41,772 bases of DNA from Shewanella marinintestina. Lineage in GTDB: Bacteria > Pseudomonadota > Gammaproteobacteria > Enterobacterales > Shewanellaceae. The DNA is taken from assembly GCF_023283845.1 (NCBI RefSeq), contig NZ_JAKILC010000028.1, forward strand, positions 1 through 41,772, in the 5' to 3' direction. Positions 16,625 to 24,662 of the stretch are shown here, piece after piece (the stretch's first letter is position 1; every line of letters begins with the position of its first letter). Position numbers and translations under genes: made by a program. The notes beneath the pieces are model-generated. The model had not been told where the DNA came from, searched no databases, and saw only the letters and a program-made list of their open reading frames with translations.

Positions 16625-17110
16625 TTAGCTCGGTAGCGGAATGCTGGTTTGGTTTTTAACTTGTTTTAGGACGAAGCTCGAACGTACACCCGCAATGTGG
16701 TCATTGGTGGTGAGTTTGTCGAGCAGGAACACTTTAAAGTGCTTCATGTCGGTCACCAGTACTTTTATTTGGTAATCGGCATCGCTACCAGTGAGCAGGC
16801 AACATTCTTGTACTTCATCGTAACTGCTGATTTTCTCCTCAAAGGCATCAAGGATATCTGTTGAGTGCTTTTCTAATCGCACTTGAATATAGGCAGTGAG
16901 CGCTAGATCGAAATGTTCTGCACTGAGCAAGGTGGCGTAGCCGGCAATATAGCCAGCTTCTTCTAGTGACTTAACCCGTCTAGAGCAAGGTGATGGCGAA
17001 AGGCCTACCTTTTCAGCGAGTTCTTGATTAGACAATTTACCATGTTGCTGCATTAGTTTGAGGATATGCAGGTCAATCTTATCTAATTGCAATTCAGCCA
17101 TGTTTTTCAT
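16625..17110 (-). CDS. Lrp/AsnC-family transcriptional regulator
   Basis: About 161 residues, with the two-domain plan of the feast/famine regulators. An N-terminal helix-turn-helix (LDKIDLHILKLMQQHGKLSNQELAEKVGLSPSPCSRRV, in parts) is followed by an RAM/ligand domain with VQECCLLTGSDADYQIKV. It is distinct from global Lrp (a different N-terminus and recognition helix). The frame is open to a TTG at 17146; ATG 17110 or ATG 17101 are more likely starts but none has a strong ribosome site. It probably senses an amino acid, and the NSS transporter downstream on the same strand is its most likely target. Confidence 0.9.
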   Translation of the reverse strand: MKNMAELQLDKIDLHILKLMQQHGKLSNQELAEKVGLSPSPCSRRVKSLEEAGYIAGYATLLSAEHFDLALTAYIQVRLEKHSTDILDAFEEKISSYDEVQECCLLTGSDADYQIKVLVTDMKHFKVFLLDKLTTNDHIAGVRSSFVLKQVKNQTSIPLPS

Positions 17111-17216
17111 CAAAATACCGTTTTGTTTGCAGGCAGAATACCGCAATTAATATCAAGCGCAAGCAAGCGTCTTAATAAAGTTTATTTTGCTGAGTTAATA
17201 TTATGGCTGTGATTGA

Positions 17217-18020
17217 TCACGCTGTTTTTAATGGCATGTTGAGTTTATTACTGACCTTAGCCCACAATATTTGAGTCATATAAATACTGCTAAAGGCGAT
17301 ACAACCACCAATGGCTGTTGATGCTAAGACATCTTGTGGCCAGTGCATGCCCAAAAACATGCGGCTAAAGCCCATAGCAATGGCCCAAGATAATAGAAGC
17401 AATGGCATAACTAGATTGCCCGAAAGTAATAGGTAATAGCCAACAACAAGAGCTAAGGTGACTGCAAATAGTGTGTGACCCGATGGAAACGCGTAACCGA
17501 CTTCATGCTTCCAGTGGCGCTTAATTGAAGAGCTAAGCTGCAGATCTGGGCGGGCAATATCAAGTTGATTGATGGCAACTGTTATTATTTGTCTTTTTTC
17601 GGCTTTGTCATGTTGATAAAAATCTTGGGTATTTAGTAGGTATTCTTGCTCAAGTAGAGCAGCGTTGGGGCGAGGCTCGGCAAAGTAGGGTTTTAAAAAT
17701 TGATTAAGGCTTAATGTGGCCGCCATACTGATTGAAACCGCTAATACTAGCTTTATGAAATGTGCTTTACTCATACTGCGATAGCAAGCTGTGAGAATGA
17801 GTAAGCCAGTGATGATGCCATAAGGTGCAGTACCTGTACTGGTGAGCCAATAAAGGGTTTCAGATAGCCAAGTATTTAAGGCAATACTGGGGAATAAACT
17901 GCTAGCGGTTAGATAGATAGTGGCAGGGATGATTAACAGTAACGCCCAAGCCACGATGATCATTTTATTGGTTTGTGGAGGCGAAAATAGAGTTGGGTGG
18001 TTTGGATTTAAATTATTCAA
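17217..18020 (-). CDS. pgpB: PAP2-family membrane phosphatase (PgpB-like)
   Basis: A 267-residue polytopic inner-membrane protein with all three parts of the PAP2 phosphatase signature: KPYFAEPRP, FPSGHT and SRMFLGMHWPQD, with the catalytic histidines in the last two. A periplasmic loop of about 60 residues lies between the first two, as in PgpB. In E. coli PgpB dephosphorylates phosphatidylglycerophosphate and undecaprenyl pyrophosphate. The start is TTG at 18020, supported by TGAGG a few bases upstream. It is monocistronic by context. Confidence 0.85.
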   Translation of the reverse strand: MNNLNPNHPTLFSPPQTNKMIIVAWALLLIIPATIYLTASSLFPSIALNTWLSETLYWLTSTGTAPYGIITGLLILTACYRSMSKAHFIKLVLAVSISMAATLSLNQFLKPYFAEPRPNAALLEQEYLLNTQDFYQHDKAEKRQIITVAINQLDIARPDLQLSSSIKRHWKHEVGYAFPSGHTLFAVTLALVVGYYLLLSGNLVMPLLLLSWAIAMGFSRMFLGMHWPQDVLASTAIGGCIAFSSIYMTQILWAKVSNKLNMPLKTA

Positions 18021-18222
18021 AAATGCCTCAGTACGCAGTATACAAAGCCTTAATACAGGCCGTTATTGAAGAAGACTCGTTATGCCACAAGGCTAACTAT
18101 TGAAGTCGTGACATTCTAGCCCTTGTGGATGAAGCGTAAATTAATCTTATTTCATAAAATACTTAATTGAATGAAAGGCATTATTGCTTTTGCGGGTCTA
18201 CTGCAAAAAATAGGAGCCTTAC

Positions 18223-19083
18223 ATGTCTAATATACTTAAACACTTATCCGTTGCTAACACTATTGTGATAGCACGGATCTTGTTAGCGAGCTTTTTATTG
18301 TTGACCGCAATGCCTAGATTTACAGCAAACGACTCAAGCTATTTCTCTCAGCAATTATTGGAGGTTGGCTTGCCAGCTCTCCCTTGGCTAGGAGTTGTTA
18401 TTGGGTTTGTACAATTGCTTACGGTAATTGCCCTGCTGAAGCCGCGACAGCGTTGGGCGCAAGTGCTGATTTACCTGTACGCAGGTTTAGCCACAGTGCC
18501 ATTACTGATGATGTTTACCCACCCGGTTTGGCTAGATAGTTTAGGTGGTTTCCCAGCAATTGGTGCAGGTCAGGGGCTGATTAAATATCTAGGTATTGTT
18601 GGCTTAGCCTTGTTTATTAGCTCATTTTATAGTGGTAACAAAACCATTAACCAGCTAGCTGAGAAACTGATGTTAACTGGAATCGTGCTAGTAATGTTGT
18701 GGATAGGTGGTATGAAATTCACCCAATATGAGGCCGATGGTATTGAAGGCTTGATGCGCACAAGTCCGCTATTTAGTTGGATTTACGACTTGTTTAGCGT
18801 GCTGCACGGCTCTTATTTTATCGGTGTGATTGAATTGATTGCAGTTGCTGGTATCGCGTTACTGCCTTGGTCTAAAAATGCTTATATTGCGGGGCTCTGT
18901 ATTGCTGCATTGACGTTTGCCGCCACGCAAACGTTTGTGATTAGTCTGCCCGCATACGAAACTAGTATGGGCTTTGCTATGCTCACCGGCAGCGGTCAGT
19001 TTATAGTGAAAGACTTAGCTTTGCTGGCTTGTAGCATTATTTTGCTTGCTAAAGTATTTGAGAGTAGTGCTAGCGAAGACTAA
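18223..19083 (+). CDS. DUF417 (RclC/YkgB-like) membrane protein with duplicated module
   Basis: A 286-residue protein with about eight membrane segments. The C-terminal half (about 143-280) matches the DUF417 family, with WIGGMKFTQYEADGI and GSGQFIVKDLALLACSIIL as in E. coli RclC (197 residues), a protein tied to reactive chlorine tolerance. The N-terminal half has the same order of segments, including GAGQGLIKYLGIVGLALFIS at 114-133, and looks like a diverged second copy with the EADGI signature lost. ATG 18223 has AGGAG upstream. It stands alone between divergent pgpB and convergent ubiK. The function here is unknown. Confidence 0.8.
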   Translation: MSNILKHLSVANTIVIARILLASFLLLTAMPRFTANDSSYFSQQLLEVGLPALPWLGVVIGFVQLLTVIALLKPRQRWAQVLIYLYAGLATVPLLMMFTHPVWLDSLGGFPAIGAGQGLIKYLGIVGLALFISSFYSGNKTINQLAEKLMLTGIVLVMLWIGGMKFTQYEADGIEGLMRTSPLFSWIYDLFSVLHGSYFIGVIELIAVAGIALLPWSKNAYIAGLCIAALTFAATQTFVISLPAYETSMGFAMLTGSGQFIVKDLALLACSIILLAKVFESSASED

Positions 19084-19117
19084 TACTATTCAGAGATACT
19101 TCATTTTGTGAATACAA

Positions 19118-19145
19118 AAAGAGCATCTAATAATAGATGCTCTTT
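19118..19145. terminator. Bidirectional terminator
   Basis: AAAGAGCATCTA and TAGATGCTCTTT form a perfect 12-bp stem with loop ATAA. It lies between the convergent DUF417 gene and ubiK, with A-rich and T-rich flanks, so it serves both. Confidence 0.92.
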
Positions 19146-19185
19146 CTATTTAAATACATGAACCGCGGCAGCTAACTTAGTAAAG

Positions 19186-19440
19186 TTAGCCTGCTTGGTT
19201 TAACTTAGCTTCTAGCGCGTCTACTTGCGCTTGTAGTGCTTCTAGTTTCTCACGGGTTTTAATTAACACGTGCTGCTGCACTTCAAACTCTTCGCGAGAT
19301 ACGACATCTAATTTTTGTAGCTGATTTTGCAGTACCTGCTTGCTACGTTCTTCAAATTCGCCAGCGAACTGCTTCAATCCGCTAGGTAGATTTTCGCTTA
19401 ACTGCTTAGCAACTTCTTCGATTTTCTTCGGGTTAATCAT
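19186..19440 (-). CDS. ubiK: Ubiquinone biosynthesis accessory factor UbiK
   Basis: An 84-residue protein that follows E. coli UbiK (YqiC): MINPKKIEEVAKQL at the start, VVSREEFEVQQHVLIKTREKLEAL in the middle, then a C-terminal coiled coil. It lacks the short tail of the E. coli protein. UbiK associates with UbiJ and the aerobic ubiquinone complex. It is monocistronic here, and the 160 bases upstream contain its promoter region and the RND operon terminator. Confidence 0.93.
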   Translation of the reverse strand: MINPKKIEEVAKQLSENLPSGLKQFAGEFEERSKQVLQNQLQKLDVVSREEFEVQQHVLIKTREKLEALQAQVDALEAKLNQAG

Positions 19441-19559
19441 TATCTATATCCGCTTAAGTGCATAGTGCTTGTTATTAATTGATTGTACCTGAGCATAGGT
19501 ATATTGCCAAAATAATCACCGTTGAGTGTGAATCAAAACTCGATAAATCAAATGGCAAT

Positions 19560-19588
19560 AAAAAAGCCTGCAATGCTGCAGGCTTTTG
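19560..19588 (-). terminator. Terminator of the RND efflux operon
   Basis: On the minus strand AAAGCCTGCA and TGCAGGCTTT form a stem with a four-base centre, followed by six T. It starts 14 bases after the stop of the RND permease. Confidence 0.9.
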
Positions 19589-19601
19589 GTTGGGTTAAAG
19601 G

Positions 19602-22600
19602 TTAAGCGTGGGAAGCTTTAGTCTCTTGAGTATCTTCATCAAATACAGGCAGAGGCTCATGTTTTTCTGCCAAGTAGGTATAAATTACTGGTAGAACAAA
19701 CAAGGTGAATACGGTACCAATTGCTAGACCTGACACGATTACTAGGCCGATGTTAAAGCGCGCAACAGCGCCTGCTCCTGATGCAAATAATAGCGGGATT
19801 AAACCTGCAATCATCGCTGCGGTGGTCATTAAGATTGGACGTAAACGAATCGTCGCAGCATGCTTAATGGCGTCCATTTTACTCAAGGCGTTATGCAGCT
19901 GTTCCTCTTTAGCGACTTCACACATCAAAATACCGTGCTTAGTAATTAGCCCCACCAAGGTTATTAAGCCGACCTGAGTGTAGATATTCATCGACGATAG
20001 GCCAAACACATGAGTCCAACCTAAGGCAACTAAAGCACCACTGATAGCTAACGGCACAGATACTAAGATCACTAATGGATCTCTAAGGCTTTCAAATTGG
20101 CTAGCAAGAACTAAGAAGATAATCGCTAACGCTAAACCAAAGGTGGCATATAGTGCTGAGCCTTCAGTCACGTATTGACGCGCTTCACCTAAGAAATCGT
20201 AGCTATAGCCTTTAGGTAAGTCGTTATCACCAATGTTCTTAAGGAAGGTAATAGCATCACCAATGGCAACGCCTGGCGCTGCAACGCCACCTACGGTAAT
20301 TGCATTCATCTGGTTGAAGTGTGGCAATGAGCGTGGCTCTGAGATGATCTCTACATCCACTAAACTCGACAGTGGGATTGAACGACCGTCAGCTGCGGTG
20401 AGGTAATAACCCGCTAGCGCTTCAGGGTTAGCACGCAATGCTCGTTCAACTTGTGGGATCACCTCATACGAGCGACCGTCTAAGTTGATACGGTTGACGT
20501 AACCATCACTCATCATGGTGGTAAGCGTGAGACCGATATCTTGCATGGTGATGCCGTAGGCACCGGCAACGTCACGCTTAATATGGATCTTCATTGAACC
20601 TGAGTCGAACTTTAAGTTCACCTCTGAGTATACAAACAGCGGACTTTGCTGCACTTTTTCAAGTACGCCTGAACCAATTTGGAATAAGCTCTCAAATGAA
20701 CTTGAGCTAGTGATAACAAACTGGATAGGTAGACCACTTGAAGCGCCCGGTAGCTCAGGCATTTGGAAGGTGGTTACTGCCATGCCTGGTACGTTTTTCA
20801 CTTCTTTACCAAAGAACTCTTGCATCTGCTTTTGGCTCTTGTCGCGTTCGCTCCAAGGCACGAGTGGCGCAATACCGAAGGCTTGGTTGGCGTTAGGCAC
20901 ACCGACGAAAGCTAAAGATGCAGCCGCTTCTGGTTGAGCGCTGATCATATCGGTCACCAATGTCATATTGGCTTGGATATAATCGAGGTTAGCACTAGAG
21001 GGCGCTGTGCCCATCATCATTACTACGCTCTTATCTTCGTTTGGTGCTAGCTCTGACGGAATAAAGCTAAATAAGATAGGTAGCGAAGCGAATACGATAA
21101 ACGCAAAGCCTATCACCACAGGGCGCTTATTGAGCACGGCTGTTAGCATGCGGTTATAGCGACTTGTTAATCCGTTTAAGAAGTTCTCAACGCCGCGCTC
21201 AAAACGGTTTGGCTCTGAGTGTGCTTTAAGGATTTTTGAGCACATCATAGGTGACAAAGTCAGTGCTACAATACCAGAGATAAATACGGCTCCGGCAAGG
21301 GTTAAGGCAAACTCTTTAAACAGTGAACCTGTGATACCACCCATCAGTGCAATAGGCGCGTATACCGCAGCAAGTGTGATGGTCATTGAAATCACCGGTA
21401 CCGCGATTTCACGGGTACCGATAATCGCGGCTCTAAATGGCGTTTCACCTAGCTTGATATGCCTGTCGACGTTTTCTACCACCACGATGGCGTCATCCAC
21501 CACTAAACCAATGGCGAGTACCATTGCCAGTAGTGTCATTAGATTAAGGGTAAAACCGAACATCTGCATGATAACGGCAACCCCAATGAGCGACAGTGGA
21601 ATAGTGACAATTGGAATGATGACTGCACGGAACGAACCTAAGAAGAGAGTGATAACCACGATAACGATTAATGCTGCTTCGCCAATGGTCTTAATAACTT
21701 CATTGATTGATTCATCAATAGCCAGTGATGAGTCATAAAGTACGCGAGCCTTCATTGAGATTGGCAGGTTGCGTTCAATTTGCGGCATCATTGCTCGCGC
21801 ATCGGCTGCAACAATCAGTGGGTTAGCAGTAGGGGTAACATCGAGACCGACAACTACAGCTTCTTGACCATCGGCTAGAGCACGGTAAACATCGTGACTT
21901 TTTTCCAAGTTAACGCTGGCTATGTCACCTAAACGGATCACTAAGCCGTCTTTGCTACCAATAACCAGTTTCTCAAGTTCATCAACGGTTGCAACTTGAG
22001 TATCAGCGGTACCGTTTAGTAGCGTGAATGTATTGTTTGTTTGGCCAACTGCAGATTGATAGTTGTTCGCCTGCAGTACATTCATTACATCGGTAGCAGA
22101 CAGGTTAAAAGCTCCCATACGAGCGGGGTCTAACCATATACGCATGGCGTACTTGATACCGCCGTATAGGTTAACCTTAGCAACACCATCAATAGTAAAC
22201 AGTTCAGGTTTAACCACACGCTCTAAGTAATCAGTGATTTGGCTAGAGTTGATTTGATCACTATAAAACGAGATGTATAGCGCAGAAGTTTGCGCACCTG
22301 TCGACATCTCTACTGTTGGGTCTTCAGCCTCTTTGGGTAGCTGGGAACGCACCGAGTTTACCTTCGCCAGAATATCAGCCAAAGCACCATTAGGATCAGT
22401 GTTAAGCTTCATATACACAGAGATTTTAGAGCTACCCAAAAAGCTGTCTGAGGTCATAAAGTCAACGTTGTCAGCTTGGGCTAAGGCTTGCTCTAAAGGT
22501 TGAGTGATAAAGCCTTGAATTAAGTTTGAATCAGCACCGTAATAGCTGGTGGTTACAGTCACTACAGTGTTGGTCATCTCTGGATATTCACGTACTTGCA

Positions 22601-22694
22601 TGCTTTTAAGCGAATAAAAGCCTAGTAGTAAAATCAGAAAGCTGATTGAGGCGGCAAGTACCGGCCTGCGGATAAATATATCAGTAAAGCGCAT
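19602..22694 (-). CDS. RND multidrug efflux permease (HAE1 family)
   Basis: A 1030-residue inner-membrane proton antiporter of the AcrB/MexB superfamily. It begins MRFTDIFIRRPVLA, the standard opening. Segment 4 carries the proton-relay pair of aspartates in GLVVDDAIVVVEN at about residues 400-412. Two large periplasmic loops follow segments 1 and 7. The C-terminal half repeats the fold, including LRPILMTTAAMIAGLIPLLF. It pumps drugs or other hydrophobic compounds with the adaptor encoded 15 bases upstream; no outer-membrane channel gene is adjacent, so it probably uses TolC. The substrate cannot be predicted. Confidence 0.95.
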   Translation of the reverse strand: MRFTDIFIRRPVLAASISFLILLLGFYSLKSMQVREYPEMTNTVVTVTTSYYGADSNLIQGFITQPLEQALAQADNVDFMTSDSFLGSSKISVYMKLNTDPNGALADILAKVNSVRSQLPKEAEDPTVEMSTGAQTSALYISFYSDQINSSQITDYLERVVKPELFTIDGVAKVNLYGGIKYAMRIWLDPARMGAFNLSATDVMNVLQANNYQSAVGQTNNTFTLLNGTADTQVATVDELEKLVIGSKDGLVIRLGDIASVNLEKSHDVYRALADGQEAVVVGLDVTPTANPLIVAADARAMMPQIERNLPISMKARVLYDSSLAIDESINEVIKTIGEAALIVIVVITLFLGSFRAVIIPIVTIPLSLIGVAVIMQMFGFTLNLMTLLAMVLAIGLVVDDAIVVVENVDRHIKLGETPFRAAIIGTREIAVPVISMTITLAAVYAPIALMGGITGSLFKEFALTLAGAVFISGIVALTLSPMMCSKILKAHSEPNRFERGVENFLNGLTSRYNRMLTAVLNKRPVVIGFAFIVFASLPILFSFIPSELAPNEDKSVVMMMGTAPSSANLDYIQANMTLVTDMISAQPEAAASLAFVGVPNANQAFGIAPLVPWSERDKSQKQMQEFFGKEVKNVPGMAVTTFQMPELPGASSGLPIQFVITSSSSFESLFQIGSGVLEKVQQSPLFVYSEVNLKFDSGSMKIHIKRDVAGAYGITMQDIGLTLTTMMSDGYVNRINLDGRSYEVIPQVERALRANPEALAGYYLTAADGRSIPLSSLVDVEIISEPRSLPHFNQMNAITVGGVAAPGVAIGDAITFLKNIGDNDLPKGYSYDFLGEARQYVTEGSALYATFGLALAIIFLVLASQFESLRDPLVILVSVPLAISGALVALGWTHVFGLSSMNIYTQVGLITLVGLITKHGILMCEVAKEEQLHNALSKMDAIKHAATIRLRPILMTTAAMIAGLIPLLFASGAGAVARFNIGLVIVSGLAIGTVFTLFVLPVIYTYLAEKHEPLPVFDEDTQETKASHA

Positions 22695-22709
22695 TGGCTA
22701 ACCCTCCGC

Positions 22710-23828
22710 TTACAGCTGTGGCAATGTGGCTGGAGGGGTTAATGCATCATCCTCAGTCACTTTGACTTTACTGTTATTACTTAAGCGAACTTGTCCTGAG
22801 GTCACTACGCTATCACCCGCTTTAATATCACCGCTGACTAAGGCGTTGAGTTCATCACGCTCAAGTACAGTTACGTTGATTTGTTTAACGCGTTTTACTT
22901 GCTCGCCATTTTCGGTTTTCTCTTCAATTAGGTAAACAGAGTCACCGTAAAGGGTAAAGCTGATTGCCGTTTGCGGCAGTACGACTTGCTCTGTTAACTC
23001 AGGTAATTGAATGTCTACTTTGGCGAACATACCGCTACGTAATTTAGCATCGGTATTAGGGATCTGTGCTTGTACTTGGATTAAACCACTTTGGTAAAAT
23101 ACCGCAGGCTCAATCGCTGAAATAACACCTTCAAACGGTTCGGTTGGATAAGCATCAACATATACGTGCACTTTTTGGCCGGTAGCAATACGAGACAGCT
23201 GAGTTTGTGGAATAGTGAAACGGATCTTCATGGTACTGATATCTTCAAGGCGAACGATATCTGTGCCGCTTTGAAGGTACTCACCTAAATTAACATTACG
23301 AATACCAACTAGGCCTTTAAACGGTGCTTTTATCTCACGACGACCAATAGTGGCACTTAAGCTTTCAATGTCAGCCATCAAAGCTAAGTACTTAGATTGG
23401 CTATTATCGAGATCTTGCTTAGAGACAGAGTTTTGCTTATAGAGCTTACTCAGGCGTTTGTAGTCAGCCTCCGCTGCCGGTAATTGTACTTGCTTGCTCT
23501 TAAGGTTGGCTTTTTCCACTTTTGAGTCTAGCTCAATAAGCATCTGTCCATCGTTAACTGGGCTGCCATTTTCGAAGCGAATAGCTGAAACTACACCTGC
23601 TAGCTCGTTGGCGATAGTGACGCCTTGGTTTGGTTCTACAAATCCAATAGCATTGATAGTGGGTTGCCATTTGGCTTCTATAACATCAATTGCAGTGACC
23701 GGAGCAACAGCTTCTGGCATGTTGGCAATTGCATCGGCAATTTTTCCTTTGATGAATAGGTTAAAACCGATGACTGAGCCAAAGGCCAGTACTGCAATGA
23801 TAATCATCACCAGGGTCCATTTTTTCAT
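22710..23828 (-). CDS. RND efflux periplasmic adaptor (MFP)
   Basis: A 372-residue membrane-fusion protein. An N-terminal hydrophobic anchor (about residues 5-26) is followed by a lipoyl half-motif (IANELAGVVSAIRFENGSPVNDGQMLIELD), an alpha-hairpin (about 105-160, with YKRLSKLYKQNSVSKQDLD), the second lipoyl half (IKAPFKGLVGIRNVNLGEYL), and beta-barrel and membrane-proximal domains. It links the RND permease to an outer-membrane channel. It is the second gene of a tetR-MFP-RND operon, with 15-base gaps on both sides. Confidence 0.95.
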   Translation of the reverse strand: MKKWTLVMIIIAVLAFGSVIGFNLFIKGKIADAIANMPEAVAPVTAIDVIEAKWQPTINAIGFVEPNQGVTIANELAGVVSAIRFENGSPVNDGQMLIELDSKVEKANLKSKQVQLPAAEADYKRLSKLYKQNSVSKQDLDNSQSKYLALMADIESLSATIGRREIKAPFKGLVGIRNVNLGEYLQSGTDIVRLEDISTMKIRFTIPQTQLSRIATGQKVHVYVDAYPTEPFEGVISAIEPAVFYQSGLIQVQAQIPNTDAKLRSGMFAKVDIQLPELTEQVVLPQTAISFTLYGDSVYLIEEKTENGEQVKRVKQINVTVLERDELNALVSGDIKAGDSVVTSGQVRLSNNSKVKVTEDDALTPPATLPQL

Positions 23829-23843
23829 GTCCTGATAACTCCT

Positions 23844-24422
23844 TTAGTTGGTCTGTGTAGTTGGGATTAAAATGGCTCGCCAGCATAGATCGCAGGCAAG
23901 TGTGATTTCTTTTTGGTCGTATTCAACGAGGCCACGCCTCATTGCTCGTGCCATTGCCATTGCTGGCTCCATCGAGATGGCATATAGCGCTCGTGGATGT
24001 AGAGGCTGAATCAGTTTTTGTTCTAGCCCTTGTTCAAATAGCCGGTGTAATGGCTCGAAGAGCTTCATTTCGATCGCACGGATCTCTTCGGTATTACTTT
24101 CAGGTAGGTGAGCGTATTGCTCATAACTTAAATTGGTCGGTGATCTTTGTTTACCAAAGTCATGCATTTTCATCCAAATTCTTTTGAATCTTTGCTCAAG
24201 TGTACCGACGTCATGATCGGCTAATACCGAAGCAGCAACATGAGCTAAGACATCTTTTCTAAGCTCTAAGACAAGTTCATCTTTATCTTTAAAGTAACGG
24301 TAAATAGTGCCAGCTGCGACTTCAGCCTCTTTGGCAACCTGCTGCATTGATAAACCTTGTATTCCGCCAGCGGCGATAATTTTCTCTGCAGCACGAAGAA
24401 TGCGATCGTGTTTATTGCGCAT
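23844..24422 (-). CDS. TetR-family regulator of the efflux operon
   Basis: The 192-residue repressor has an N-terminal helix-turn-helix (GIQGLSMQQVAKEAEVAAGTI in parts, then YRYFKDKDELV) and a C-terminal ligand domain typical of the TetR family. The frame is open to 24485, but that reading would put a 22-bp palindrome inside the gene; ATG 24422 gives the usual family N-terminus MRNKHDRIL and leaves the palindrome in the promoter. It is the first gene of the efflux operon, so it likely represses itself and the pump until a ligand binds. Confidence 0.92.
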   Translation of the reverse strand: MRNKHDRILRAAEKIIAAGGIQGLSMQQVAKEAEVAAGTIYRYFKDKDELVLELRKDVLAHVAASVLADHDVGTLEQRFKRIWMKMHDFGKQRSPTNLSYEQYAHLPESNTEEIRAIEMKLFEPLHRLFEQGLEQKLIQPLHPRALYAISMEPAMAMARAMRRGLVEYDQKEITLACDLCWRAILIPTTQTN

Positions 24423-24434
24423 AATAGACTCAAA

Positions 24435-24456
24435 AGTGAATGAACGTTCATTCACT
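24435..24456. promoter_or_regulatory. 22-bp palindromic operator of the TetR regulator
   Basis: A perfect palindrome with half-site AGTGAATGAAC is centred between 24445 and 24446, starting 12 bases upstream of the tetR start codon. The core TGAACGTTCA is the type bound by many TetR proteins. It is well placed to block transcription of the tetR-MFP-RND operon. Confidence 0.88.
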
Positions 24457-24662
24457 AGTTTAGTGTTAGGATTAAATGTTAGCAAGTAGCTGTACGAAAA
24501 AACTTCGGGACATAGTAGCTAAGTAGATGATTGAACTATGGATAAATATAGCTGTAAATTTTTGAGTAAGAGATATTGTCGATAACTTTTCCGCTTAGTT
24601 AAGGCTTTCTGCTATCATTCCTGTTTTAGCACCTTCCTCAATATCTTGGTTTTAACGTATCC

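Noticed and set aside
21331..21738. 135-residue plus-strand frame inside the RND permease gene
   Set aside because: Antisense shadow of a long conserved gene; no family features.
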